A DNA stretch of 64,000 bases, from positions 27,430,689 through 27,494,688 of the forward strand of contig JAJEKV010000005.1 in assembly GCA_021234155.1 (NCBI GenBank), read 5' to 3'. The translations under genes were made by a program, and so were the position numbers. Origin of the DNA: Isoetes taiwanensis. Taxonomy: Eukaryota > Streptophyta > Lycopodiopsida > Isoetales > Isoetaceae. Numbering within the stretch: position 1 is the first letter of the stretch; every line of letters starts with the position of its first letter. Shown piece by piece: positions 21,398-32,880 of the stretch. A model generated the notes under the pieces. That model made no database searches. It was not told where the DNA came from and was given only the letters and a program-made list of their open reading frames with translations.

Positions 21398-23397
21398 TGA
21401 TAAGAAGTTGTCGCTAGTTTTCTCACCTTTGCTTAGTGCGCGCAGCAAATGGTTCATCTTTGATATTGTATTCTCGACTTTGTTATGCTCTTGATGATTG
21501 TCTAGTTTCAGAACATTTTTTAGTTCCAAGTTATGCAAAATATTCTACTCCCCGACCCCCTCCGTAAGGGGCACCAATTTGTACTCAGTGTTTTTAAAAA
21601 GCTCAATGAGAATACCACTTCACTTGGCCACTTGGTTGCATCATAGGACCTATCCTAGGAATGGTTATTGTATAAAAGATCTTAGAAAAAGTTTATTTAG
21701 ATTTTAATTTTATCAATATTATTTACTAAGCGCGCCTGTGAGGAGACATAACTTTTGATTCTTAAAAATAACTATCCTTAAGGCTTGTTGACAACTCTCC
21801 ATTACTCTTTAAGTATAGCCCTCTGCCACAAGCACCAAATCTATATCCATTTTGCCAAGGTATTATTACTGCACAATATCAAATCATATTGGTCTGATAA
21901 GGATTCTTTGGCTTTTTCTTCATGTTTTTTTTTCTTCAACCTCATAATCCACGTCATCACATTGGTGGCCCTCTATAAAGACAAATCTGTGTAACCTCTC
22001 AAAAGTCTTCCATTTCTCTGCCTTGTGTCATTCAGGGTGCCGCAGACAACTTAATGCCTTCCATTGCTGTTGTGCATATATTATCTGGTCAGGATAGAGG
22101 TTGCAATGGTATACAGAGGGAACATCATATCATCTTGAAGCGATGCATGGCCATGCACTATATGCCTTGCTCTTGCATATTCTTAAAGCAACGTATACCC
22201 ATGCTGGTATCCTCGTTGATTTTTATATTATGTAATTGTTGTCCAAGGCACCAACTGCCTAGAAGAAGATCCATGTAAAGTTCCCTCTGTGCAATCTCAA
22301 TAGGTATGTATGTTTCTACCATCTTTGGCAGCTGAATACGCCATTGAGTTACATCTTTTCAAATAATTTTGATGCCTGCCCCTCAAATACCTTTTCAGCA
22401 TATCCCACAAGAGGTGTGTGACATGAGACTAGATATTGAACTTACAATTATGCTTCTATTATTAAACCCCATTTGGCTTCAAAGTGAGACCATTTCCCAT
22501 TATCTTAATGCATATTTGGTGGCAATAGTTTATGGCCCCATTTTTCACATTTGGTATGGCGTAAAATGTATTGTCTATCTAATGTATATTTGGTGGCACC
22601 TGTTCATTGCTCCCCATTTTCCGCATGCTCTTAGCTGGAACATAAGTTTGATAGTATCTAGATGGATATCAATGCTTCTAAATTAAATCCATATTCCAAA
22701 GACACTGCAATAATAGTGGTCCAAGGATTTAAAGTTTGTGAATGACTGCTTGTGGCTCTGAAAATGAACGTCATGTTCATCTTTATGTAGTAGACCTCTC
22801 AAGAATCACTTCTTTTACCAAAATGCCTAGCAGAAAGAGGGAATAATTGGAAAAGAATTAGTACTGATAAAAAGAATGCATTCCTGAATGCAAAGTCCAT
22901 TCCTTCTCTTCTTTATTAGAAGAAAGAGATATTTTAGATCCAGTAGCAATCTATCTACCCATGTCTAAGAATATCTAGCATTATAACATGGGTTTTTTTT
23001 TGTAATTTTATACGTTTTTTGGCATGGTTTTCGTATGATTTCATGGGCATATTACACGAGGCATACTAATCAGTATATCTAGAGTGCGCATACTCCTGCA
23101 GTATTTTTTGTGCTAGTTTTCAATGGTTATAACCTACATTTCCTCTTTCTCTAGGTATTATTCCATTTGCAAGCATTTGCAAGAATCGAAATTGACATGC
23201 AAGCATCGACAAAACCTATTTTAGGGTTCCATGTACATACAGTTCAAATTGGGCGTGTTGCTTCTTGTTGCTTCTGGCTCTTGGCTGCTGAATTATCATT
23301 TTAGGGTTCCATGTACACACAGTTCGAATTCGGCTTCTTGCTCCTGGCTTTTGGCTTACAGTTCAAATTCGGCATGTTGCTTCTTGTTGCATCATCT

Positions 23398-24326
23398 TGT
23401 TGCTCCTGGGTCTTGGCTGCCGAATCATCATTTTAGGGTAGGAATCGTCTGCTAAAGTGTTCTTCAGGTTGTGGCTCCTGGCTGCTGAATCATCTATTGG
23501 AGAAGGAATCGTCTGGCAATTTCTTGGGACTCTTGGATGCAGGTATGAAATAAAAGAAAACCCATGAAATCTGACTTGGTTCGTTTTGGCTCCACTGGTG
23601 TCCTTAGCCTTGTTCCCCTTGCTAGATCTGTTGCCGATCCTTGCCCAATTTATACTACGTTTTTAGTTTTGATTCCAGTTTGTTGGCTTGATTGTGGCTT
23701 TGTAGTTTATGGTATCTGATTTGATGTGGGCTTCTAGCTTTTACTCATCTTTTGTCGGTTGGGTTTGTATGTCTACCTTCTGTTCTGCAATTAGTACCTA
23801 ATCTGGTCGTTTTCTATATACATACTTGAAATCCTTGATCTGGTTGCTGGGTTTGCTAAGATATTTGATAATTGCTGGGTTGGAGTAAAATAGAATAGTC
23901 GGATAGCAATTGAGATTGCAAAACGGAGTGGATATTTCAGCTAAAGATTAAGTTATTGAGTTCTGTGCTGTGCGTTTGGATTCCTATGGTACCTGGTTGA
24001 GTTTAAGGTTTTATACAAGACAAAGAATCGCAATGTCGCAAGCTTTTGAAAGATTGGAAGGGGATACAACCTTCGAAAAGGAAATGAAGAAAGGTTTTCC
24101 GCAGCATTGTCGTGAAGAATATAAACATGATGATAAGCATTGTATAGAAAAAGAAAAAGATTGCTGAAAATGCATGGCATGTGTGATTTGGACAAAAATT
24201 GAGATTTGAAGCATCGAAGGATTAAAATTCGTCTTGTTGCTCCTGACTCTTGGCTGCCGAATCATCATTTTAGGGTAGGAATTGTCTGCTAAAGTGTACT
24301 TGAGGTTGTGGCTCCTGGCTGCGACA
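23398..24326 (+). repeat. Direct repeat of about 95 bp, 835 bp apart
   Basis: 23398-23485 and 24232-24326 both carry TCTTGTTGCTCCTG, CTTGGCTGCCGAATCATCAT, TTTTAGGGTAGGAAT and GTGGCTCCTGGCTGC, with a few mismatches. Further partial copies (TTAGGGTTCCATGTACA) lie at 23222 and 23302. The second copy ends 26 bp before the RBP47-like exon, so it may be duplicated leader sequence of that gene. Confidence 0.75.
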
Positions 24327-24352
24327 ACCTCAAACCATTAACATTACTTACA

Positions 24353-24911
24353 GCCACAGTCTCAGTAGCTTATGCAGCTGCCTCAGATGATGCAGCCTCC
24401 TCTTCAGCCCCTTATGCAGCCCTAAGGAGTGCCACAGCAGGCCCAGTATGACGATGTTAGGAGTTTGTGGGTTGGAGATTTGCACTACTGGATGGATGAA
24501 AATTACTTGTACAATTGCTTTGCTGCTACCAATGAGGTACATATTGCATTCTTGTGTTCTTGATGTGAAATAGATTGTTTGAGGAAACGTATAAGCTTGA
24601 TTTATTTTGTTCAGGTAAATTCTGTAAAAATAATACAGAATAAACAGACCAGAAATCCTGGGCGTTATGGTTTTGTTGAATTTTTAACCCATTCTGGAGC
24701 AGAGAAAGTGCTTCAGACTTACAATGGAATGCCAATGCCAAATTGTGAACAACGTTTCCGATTGAACTGGGCATCTTTTGGCATAGGGGACAGGCATGGT
24801 GATTCTGGTCCAAATCATTCCATATTTGTTGGAGATCTTGCACCAGATGTTACGGATTATGTGCTTCTGGAAACAACCATTAGGGATTGCTTTGCTATAA
24901 AACTACTGTGA
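24353..24911 (+). pseudogene. RBP47: RBP45/RBP47-like RNA-binding protein, truncated pseudogene
   Basis: The family binds poly(A) and oligo(U) RNA through three RRMs. A first exon (24353-24536, after TTACTTACAG, ending before GTACAT) encodes a Gln/Pro/Met-rich leader and the start of RRM1 (SLWVGDLHYWMDENYL). The second (from 24615, after TTTGTTCAG) continues RRM1 (GRYGFVEFLTHSGAEKVLQ, GMPMPN, FRLNWASFG) and opens RRM2 (SIFVGDLAPDVTDYVL). Two stops (TAG and TAA, each one base from a Gln codon) break the Gln-rich part, and the frame ends at 24911 early in RRM2. The intron is retained, so this is a DNA-level copy, not a processed one. The 3' remainder is missing. Cassette expression from an internal start is unlikely. 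Confidence 0.8.
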
Positions 24912-26099
24912 CATTGCCATAATGTGGTTTTTCCAGAGAAGAATTTGCAATCTTGGCAGCTCGGGAATGATTTTAAATCATATCTTGTTTTAATGCTACA
25001 TATTGGATGCCAATGTTAGTTATGATTGCCATTTCTTTTGTATTGATGTTTCCTCTTTGTGGAATTAAATTTGTTTTGCATATGCCATATGCTTATGAAT
25101 GCTTGCCATGGCAAAACAGGCGTGCATTGATACCAGCACATGTTACCATATGCACTAGCATATGCATGACAATGTGCAGTTTACAATAGTTTATATGATT
25201 CTTGTATTGCAATATTCAGATATAATGCTAGATATTCAGATTACAGATAATGAATATAATGCTAGATATTGATTACACAAAATGTACTCATAGTTGTTTG
25301 CAATGGAAATAATTTGTTTGTCTTGATGTTATTGTGCTTTTTAGTAATTAATATTTAGGTCCATAAAGTTTACCTATGTTTGCTTTAGTTAGGGCCCGAA
25401 GGGCCCAATTTTTTTTTTAATATAACAATCAACACACAACTATCATTAACATTATTAACACAAACCATTGCATTTAACACATTTAAATTAAAATCCCCCT
25501 TAAACCCCCTTGGGTGCATATTCACACGGGGGGTTACGTAGGGCAACGAGAGCCCCAAAAATATATTTACAATACATGTACAAAATTAACACCATTAAGT
25601 ACATTCTCTCAAACCTTATAGTATTTTGCAAATCTTCAGTATACAAAAACTTGTACATGCATATCCCACAAACGAGGATCGCTATGTACGGTCCAGATCT
25701 TGGAATAAACGGCAAATATGCCCATCCGACAGCTCTCGTTGCCCGAAGTAACCTCCCGTGTGAATATGTACAAATTGTGTTCAAACAAACAATCTGAAAC
25801 AAAAACTTTGCAAATGTAACTTTGTTGTGTATCCTCTTGAATAGCTAAGACGGTACATTTCTCTGGTTTCTGTTGCAAATTTGACATACCTTTCACCCTT
25901 AGCCATTCTAGAGTTGCAAATGTATGTGGACCATTTTGCACATGCTTGTCGGATTCCAAAACAAAATGTTTACCATTTTTTGATGGATTTTCTTTGTCAA
26001 ATTAGATGCCCTAAATGCAAAGTCGGATTATAATATTGCTACTATTCTAACTCAATCAAATCAATGCTAATGTGAGCCCCTTTGACAGCCAGGAAACTA
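24912..26099. other. No recognisable gene
   Basis: AT-rich sequence. Open frames around 25500-25960 on both strands overlap each other and match no family I know. Confidence 0.5.
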
Positions 26100-26290
26100 A
26101 GGAAGGAAGGAAGGAAGTATATTTTAACGTCCGCGGAGGCCAAACTTGACCTATGAGACGGTACATGCAGTACACAAAGCAGATAAAACCATACCAAAAA
26201 GACAAATGCTACTATACAATGTGTCCCTACTACTGGGATGAAAAAACCCCCACATGGGAGGAAAAACCCTGGTAGTAGGCTCTCAGATCC
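26100..26290 (-). mobile_element. LINE-type 3' end with (TTCC)n tail
   Basis: On the minus strand, CTACTACCAGGGTTTTTCC and CCCATGTGGGGGTTTTTTC precede CTCCGCGGACGTTAAAATAT and a TTCC repeat tail (26100-26117). It directly follows the ORF1 remnant in the same orientation, with no ORF2 between. Confidence 0.65.
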
Positions 26291-28057
26291 CTTGTCCTGT
26301 CGAACTTCCGCGTCCATAGAATCATTAACAACAACTTGATCTGCTCCCTGGCGTATCAATGCCACTAAATCAGGGACGTCTACTGTAACAATCGTAGCAG
26401 ATATTGGAGCTACAGAGTTAACAAACGCAGATTGAGGAGCCAAGCTATTTTTGCGACGTGCAACCTTCTTCAGGCGTGGAGTAAACCATCCTTCTGCCAA
26501 TAATTCTTGCTTGTGAGCAATGGCCTGAAGACGAGAGTGTTGTTTTGAACCCTACCATCGGGTGGGAGACGTGGATGGGTGCAAGTCCCACCAACCGTGC
26601 CTTCAATAAATAAATAAATAAAAAAAAAAGACGAGAGTGTTGATCCTCATTAAGAGGGTCTACTGTTATAGACTGAGACGGAGATGCACTAGAAGGAGAT
26701 GGTGCTGAAATAGCTTGAGAAGAAGGCACAAGGGCTGGTAATGCTGGCAGAGTAACTAGTGCAAATGCAGATGAGGAAGAAGATGATACAACATGACATT
26801 CAAGTGAAGTGGATGCTATGGGACATGGGATAGGAGCAGTTGGGGATGTAGAGACAAAAGTATGCCTAGATCTGTAAGTAGCGAAAGCCTCAACATTGGC
26901 GCACATCTTGGCAAGCTCAGATCCATTAAACAAATGTAGTTTATGCTTGAAAAAAAGTGGGCCACTTTTGACCACTACTGACTGAGGAATAGAAACACAA
27001 GTAGGAAGAGATACACAAATTCGAGGACCATTAACAATAGAATGGGCAAGATGCATACCCAATCCATTGGCAATAGCAATCATAAAATCAGACACTCGCA
27101 ATTCTAGTGGAAAATCCTCTAAGGCAAGCCAGCAAGGCATGCGCAATGCTTCAGACTTGCTTGGTAAAAATCCAAGAGAATAAACCTGATATAGATAATG
27201 TCCCCAAAGAGGATCAACACCATGCTCCACGAGCCTGTTAACTACGAGTGAAGAGTCAAACATAGCCTGTCAACTACAAGTGAAGAGTCAAACATGACTA
27301 GGAAAAAATTATTATCCTGATCTAAAACTTTTAGAGACGCATAATGAGGGAGACCCAGTCTCTGAAGGTGATGTCTTAGCTAGAATCCAACTCTCCTGAG
27401 ATCCAGAAACTGTCTAGTGAAATGGAAAATAATTGCATGAGACACAAGATTCTGAACACACTGCAAATGAGCAATTATGATCAATTTCGACAACTGGTAG
27501 GCAAGCATGTGTAACAGCATTTGAACACTATTGTGCCTTATAGAATACACCCTCAGGAGACAACTGAACATCCATACGGTCATCTTGTGCTTGTAACTCA
27601 TTTTACGAGCTCAACTCTTTCTCGTTATTCTGTAATGTAATATTCAATGCAGCAGAGACACGAGCAGATTGCACAATGGATGTCAAATCACGTTTGCTCC
27701 AATCGCTATATCGTGTAGAAAGCGCTCTAGCCACAACATCAGAAGAAGCCCAAGGAGCAGAAGGAGCAGACACACGCCTAACAGAAGTAGATAAAATAGA
27801 AGCAGAAGCAACAATAGAAGTTACATAGTGGTCTCTACTTGAGAAGTAGACAAAGGTGCAGATTTAAAAAGAGAGGGGAAGTGTTGCAAGCTTGTATTCA
27901 TATTAACAAGAGAAGGGTCAAAAGCAAGAGGATTGAGGCGAGAATTATTGGGTAAATTAGGAAGCGGCAAAGAAGAATTCATATCATGCGCAAAAGAAGA
28001 AGCAGAAGCACCACCTACCACTTTCTTGGCTGACGAACGTGTTCCTGAAGCTGGCAA
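26291..28057 (-). pseudogene. LINE ORF1-like (DUF4283-type) remnant
   Basis: Reading starts at an ATG at 28057 with a Ser/Ala-rich leader, a frame slip near 27830, a stop near 27603 and several stops to about 27270. It then becomes well open to 26543. That part contains ALRMPCWLALEDFPLELR, the shape of the DUF4283 region found in plant L1-type ORF1 proteins and their host relatives, followed by a Ser/Pro/Ala-rich low-complexity tract. A 100-bp insertion near 26528-26642 shifts the frame; beyond it the frame continues as GWFTPRLKKVARRKN down to the 3' end region. No reverse transcriptase or endonuclease follows before the 3' tail, so the copy is either internally deleted or an ORF1-only derivative. 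Family assignment rests on one motif plus the LINE tail. Confidence 0.6.
26543..26627 (+). mobile_element. Short SINE-like insertion with 15-bp target duplication
   Basis: About 85 bp (TTTTGAACCCTACC at the start, GGGTGCAAGTCCCACC in the middle, then an AATA/A-rich tail 26605-26627) is flanked by AAGACGAGAGTGTTG on both sides (26528-26542 and 26628-26642). The A-rich 3' tail and 15-bp duplication are the marks of LINE-driven retroposition. GGTGCAAGTCCC resembles a B box, which suggests a 5'-truncated tRNA-type SINE. Duplication plus insert is 100 bp, so it frameshifts the host ORF1; without it the ORF1 frame is continuous. Confidence 0.85.
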
Positions 28058-30287
28058 ACTAGCCGAAATCTGTAAACTCCAAATCTGGCCCAGATAGACA
28101 CAATAAAACTATATGAATTAAACACCGATGAAAAGCTCACGTCTCTAGCTTTCCAATGGCACTAAAACAACACCCAAGTCTGACACTCGAGCCAGAAGTT
28201 ATGAAGAAAACTGCATTTAGACCCTACATGGCGACCATCACAGCACCTCTCAATCTTCAATCCAGAAAATATTGCCTCTCCAGCTCAGAATCAAGAGTAA
28301 TAGTCAAAAAATAAGGGGCAATGGTCGAATAATAAAAGAGGGCATAAAAAATAAGGAGGCAATGGTCGAAAGTTTGCAAAAAAGAAATTAGATTTAGAGC
28401 ATACGCTTGTTTTGGCTGGTTGAGACAGATCGGGCAACAGGCTATGGCAATAATACAGAGCTTCGGCAAGATTCAGATGCAGAGCTCTGGCGGATTTAAT
28501 ACAAAACAGGATTAGGGAAGGCAAAATCGCAGGCAAAGCTTTTAGAGCAGGCTATGGTGAGGCTTGAAGATCGACAGATTGGGGCAAGCTTTTCTGTATT
28601 TTCGTCAGATATCCAAGTGGCACAGATCTGACAAGCAGTTTGGCAGGTTTGAAGCAGCTTTAGAAAAATAAGTTCCTTCTAAAATGAAGGATGGCTACAT
28701 CATTGTGAACGACGGTAAGAAAAAAAGAGCAGAAGCAAGGATTCAGTGCTTCCCACAGTGCACATATGCAAGAGTAGAAGAAATTTCTTACTCGATTCTG
28801 TTATCCCTCCAGGCTTCAGGCTTTTCTTGCTCTCCCAAGATTTCAAAATTAGAAGGAATATTACCCCAGGTAAGTTTGCCAGCAACAAAAAAATGCTCCA
28901 AATGATTAATATGAGACGACTGCCCCAAATAAATATGCAGCACCAAATTAATCTCGAAAATCTTCGTAGAACCTCCATTCTGATGGAGGACTTTCACATC
29001 CCCATCATCTGGTCTCGAAAGGCAAAATCGAGGTCATTAGATGCTGCTATAGGAGAATAGGATGCTCAACTAGAATTGGAATACGAATGAAACAAGGTGC
29101 TGCGCACGGAGGGTTGCCCTCCATGGCCGGAGGGTGAAGTGGCTTAAATCGTACTTGAAAGTCATGTCATGTTATGTTTTTACAATCAATCATAGTAGTT
29201 ATTTTAAGACATTGACATTTTGCGAAGGTGATGGTAGCCATTTGCATTGCTAACTCCTCCTTAGATGTTGAGCTCCTCTTGGACTAGGATCCAGCTGGAC
29301 ACATGGACTCTGAGGTTTCGGTGTAAAAACATATTGTTGCTAGGTCACTAGCAATTATAATAACAGTGTTGTTAGGGTTGGTTATTGTGTGGAGGTAGTA
29401 TTTACAAGTTTTTCTTTAAAGGGAACTATGGTGTTGCAAATCTTAGTTTCCAAGCTTGCCATATAGTTGCTGGAAGGTTTCCCTATCTGAGCAAGTATCT
29501 AAGTTTGAATCATGTGTCCTCTTCAAGCCTTTTTACGTCTTCTATAACATTGACTATCAAATCGAAATTTAACTTCAAAGGCATTGCTTTTGCGTTGACT
29601 ATCAAATCGAAATTTAACTTCAAAGGCATTGCTTTTGCGTCGCTTAGAAATATCTAAAGTTGACATATCATATCATTTGCTAGCTTTTACATCTCCTGAA
29701 TCACCCAATTTTCTAGTATCCAAGGAAGATAGCTCGTCTGCATATGCTTCATCAATTTGCCAGCTCCAAACATATTGTTACGTCAATTATTAGTACCCAT
29801 TCCTTTACCAACAGGCACAGATCACCACTATTGCTGTAAAGAACATAATCACGATATGTTGGGCAAACTGCAGTTGAACATTTGTCATTTTTTGTCCAAA
29901 TCAGACCTGAACAATATCTGAGGCCACGTCATGGAAGTTCAGTGCATGAGCAACACTGCCAGGCATGCCAGAAGAGCCACCAATATTAGCTTCTGCATAT
30001 TTTTTATATGGGAATGCATATATATGACCAATTGCTGCAAGGAACATTTCGAAGCATAGGAGAAAATCTTGGATATCCCCTGGGGCTTTTAAAATGCCCA
30101 TTTTTGCAGCCAATCAGACAAAGACTCTCTGTAAGAGTAAGAACAATTCATCATATCTTCTTACATTAGAAAAAATATTGAAGATTCTATAATAAAATCT
30201 AAATCTTACTTCAAGAAAATGCCTAAAAGAGGAAATGTAGCAGAAGAATACCTGCAGTTAAGGTGATAGTGAAGCTTTGTTGATCCT
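28058..30287. other. No recognisable gene
   Basis: Mixed sequence, possibly LINE 5' flank to about 28650. Frames at 28684-29060 overlap on both strands and match nothing I know. A GC-rich patch lies near 29100-29140. Confidence 0.5.
29550..29639. repeat. Perfect 45-bp tandem duplication
   Basis: Two identical copies (29550-29594, 29595-29639) starting TTGACTATCAAATCGAAATT. The unit is a multiple of three and lies in a 90-codon open frame, but that frame has no other sign of being coding. Confidence 0.92.
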
Positions 30288-31839
30288 TCATGCTGGTAGC
30301 GACGCATATGAAAAATCAGACATGCTGATGCCTGCTTCAATATATGCAGGATTTTCATCTAGAAACCTGAGGAACAAAAAAGAAAAGCCACTCAGAGCTA
30401 CTAACGAAAATCAAAGACAGATCTGGCGATTGCATAGCTAGCCTCTTTAGCTCTGGACTTCCACCATTGAGCGTAACTTCTTTCCACATGGTGATATGTA
30501 ATAACTAACATACCATAAAGAATTAGTCAAAAGTCCAACCTACAGATTAAATAAGATATGCAACTACATACATGTCACTGAACTTTGAGCAGCCCTCACT
30601 TCGAATAACGAGCTTCCTTTCCCAACCTGGAGGTGTGCATGGAATACTCACTTTGTCCATTGCCCAAATTGCAGGCATAGAGTTTTGGGACAAGTCAAGC
30701 TCTTCATCACATGAAAGATCAGGCCGCCAACTACGCCCATCCTCACATACCCAGGGGTATATTAAGTTGCATTGTCTGATTGCTTCGTATTGCTCTTAAG
30801 TGGGCACTACTCTCCGTTTTAAGCAATTGGCACATTGCACAGTGAATACACCAACAGCAGGTGCATGACCCTGTCTTCGAAATGGAACCCTAACTGGTGG
30901 TGTAGGTACAACTTTTGCCAGTGGTGTAGGCTCTAAAATGGAGTTTGTTGCAATCAGATTATCTACCCTTCCAACTACTCCTGCACTGTTGCGCATATGA
31001 TCGTTAGAAATATTGGCCTGTAGCATCTGACCTTGTGCTGCGTATACTGCCAACTCTGTGCAGGTATTGGATTTGAGATATGAACGCTCCACATCCTTTA
31101 CAGAAACATATGATGCTTGGTTACCAAAATTAACTTCCTTTGCTGCTTACTCCTTGTTCGTTTTAAATTTTGTGGCCATCTCAATCTTTGCCACATACAT
31201 CCTCCAACAATCTCTAAGATTGCCTTGGTTTCTACAGGATATATCAATCACTTGTGAATTCCACATGGACAAAAAACATGTTACACAAACGTACAAGGAT
31301 GGAGCATGGATAAGGTGACAAGATGCATGACAGAAAGCTTGCACTCTTGGGAGGTATAGCCCAACAAACAAAAAGCGCACCATATCTAAGACTCAAAAAA
31401 TCTTAATTACGGCTACCAGGAGCTCCCAATAAATGTTGATCTAGATCAAATTGAGTTCATAAGTAGTTTAATGATTCCTAAAATCTTCAAACACACATGC
31501 ACAATCATTACTCCGGCATGCATGCTAAGTCTGGTTACCTAAAATAGTGCTAAACTTACAGCGAATGCATGACGACTAACAAACGCCATATAAGCCAACC
31601 AAAGCCCCATCAGCGCGGAACTGTTGCTTTCCTTCCGAACACTGAGGAAACCGAGAAAAGAAAAAAAAAATGCTTGCTTACTTGGAGAATGATGGATCTC
31701 AACTTCCTGAAAAAATGCAAGATAATCCAAAGGGAAAAATTAAATCTCTGAAAGCACGATCAACAAGCTATCGGCACCAAAAAACTTCAACTGACAAAAG
31801 AAAAAACATCTGCCTCGCCTACATACCAGTAGGATCCAT
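30288..31839 (-). pseudogene. MBD: CW zinc finger plus MBD protein, decayed gene
   Basis: Exons in transcription order are 31827-31839 (ATG GAT CCT ACT G, donor GTATGT), 30572-31142, 30451-30504 and 30288-30366. All phases agree, giving about 238 codons. Plant MBD1/2/4-type proteins have this layout: a CW zinc finger that reads histone H3 tails, then a methyl-CpG-binding fold. CW is visible as VQCANCLK, YPWVCEDGRSWRPDLSC (four Cys kept); MBD as PPGWERKLVIRSEG, then KFSD, GKKLRSMVEVQ, FLDENPAYIEAGISMSDFS. Three lesions: the CW-defining Trp of KWR is Arg, the codon after VVPT is TAA, and the donor after exon 3 reads CTAAAG where GTAAAG is expected. Introns are retained, so it is a DNA-level copy. 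The first exon assignment is the weakest part. Confidence 0.82.
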
Positions 31840-32557
31840 TGCTTCTTCCTTCACATGGTAGAGGCATCCTGCTGGTATCAAACAAATTGCTGATCTTATG
31901 ATTTGCCATAGATGACAAGATCAAAAAACAAACACAAGAATAATTACCCGATATCTTGGCTGACATTTTGTTACCTAATCAGGCCATTTAGTTCACTGCT
32001 GTTCTTCCAGACTTGAAAAAGAAATCAAGTGCCGAAGTGCCGTGGACCTCGCTCTAATGCTTGGCGGTGCTGGTTAACCAGTTCCCACACCAGCCGCACA
32101 GCAACAATGGCGACCGAGAGTTTACAGGTAAGAGTAGGTTTGGAGCAGTCACAGCATATCCTAGGTATATTCCAGCATATACCTAGGATATGCCAAAAGC
32201 CCACATAAACAAGGGTTTGCCCCCCTAGGGGCAACCGAAAAATTCCATTCAATTTGGCTTTTTCTATGATCGAATACCATATTTTAAGACCATATTCTCT
32301 CTCTCAAAGTTAAACTAAAGAAGAGAGAGCACAATTTCCCAAACAAGCATGAAGAAGTCAAATGACCAAGATATTGTATAAGGGATTCAAGTCATGTGTA
32401 CTAGTGCCAAGTTGTCCACATCACCATCAAAGGTGCCAAATTATCTACATCATCATCATGACATGCCACACACCATCCACATCATCACCCTAGCATGCCA
32501 TGTCATCACACACATGTCACCTACCATAAAATTCCTTTTCCAAAAACATTAATCTAA
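31840..32557. other. No recognisable gene
   Basis: Apart from the hairpin at 32154-32193 there are only short frames. 32380-32520 is rich in CATCATCAC-type low-complexity sequence. Confidence 0.5.
32154..32193. repeat. Perfect 17-bp inverted repeat, 6-base loop
   Basis: GCATATCCTAGGTATAT (32154-32170) and its exact reverse complement (32177-32193) enclose TCCAGC. It could be a short hairpin or the core of a small foldback. There is no U-tract, so a terminator role is not suggested. Confidence 0.85.
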
Positions 32558-32877
32558 GGCCCAGATTCCACAAGGCCGGCAGATTTTAATCTTGCTTGCA
32601 ACAAATACCAGGTTGTTTGATCCAAAGCGCTGAAATCAGCATTCCACAGAAGTCAATGGTAGTTTTCGGATTGAAGTTTTCTCAGCTTAGCTGGCAACTT
32701 TTCCTGCATCTGCCAGCCATCTGCCGGGCAACATTGCCTGTCATAAAAAATCCTCTTAACTGACTCCACCTCAGGAATTTCCACCCTGCAATGGAATCCC
32801 AACAGCGGCGTCAGTAGCTTACTTGTTTGCCCTGGATTCGACCTCACAACAACTGCTGGCCCCGTGGAATCCGGGCC
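32558..32877. mobile_element. Tourist-like (PIF/Harbinger) MITE
   Basis: The 320-bp element starts GGCCCAGATTCCACAAGGCC and its other end, read inward, is GGCCCGGATTCCACGGGGCC. The 25-bp terminal inverted repeats have four mismatches. It is flanked by TAA on both sides (32555-32557 and 32878-32880), the 3-bp target preferred by Harbinger transposases. A 101-codon frame inside has no family resemblance. Confidence 0.82.
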
Positions 32878-32880
32878 TAA

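Larger units (their letters stand above)
19150..23230. other. No recognisable gene
   Basis: Mostly AT-rich sequence with short frames (longest 132 codons at 20560-20958, Phe/Ser/Pro-rich, no family). The small repeats and the G-rich tract are listed separately. Confidence 0.55.

Noticed and set aside
25510-25959. Open frames on both strands around 25500-25960
   Set aside because: They overlap in opposite directions with no motif. Probably part of a decayed repeat.
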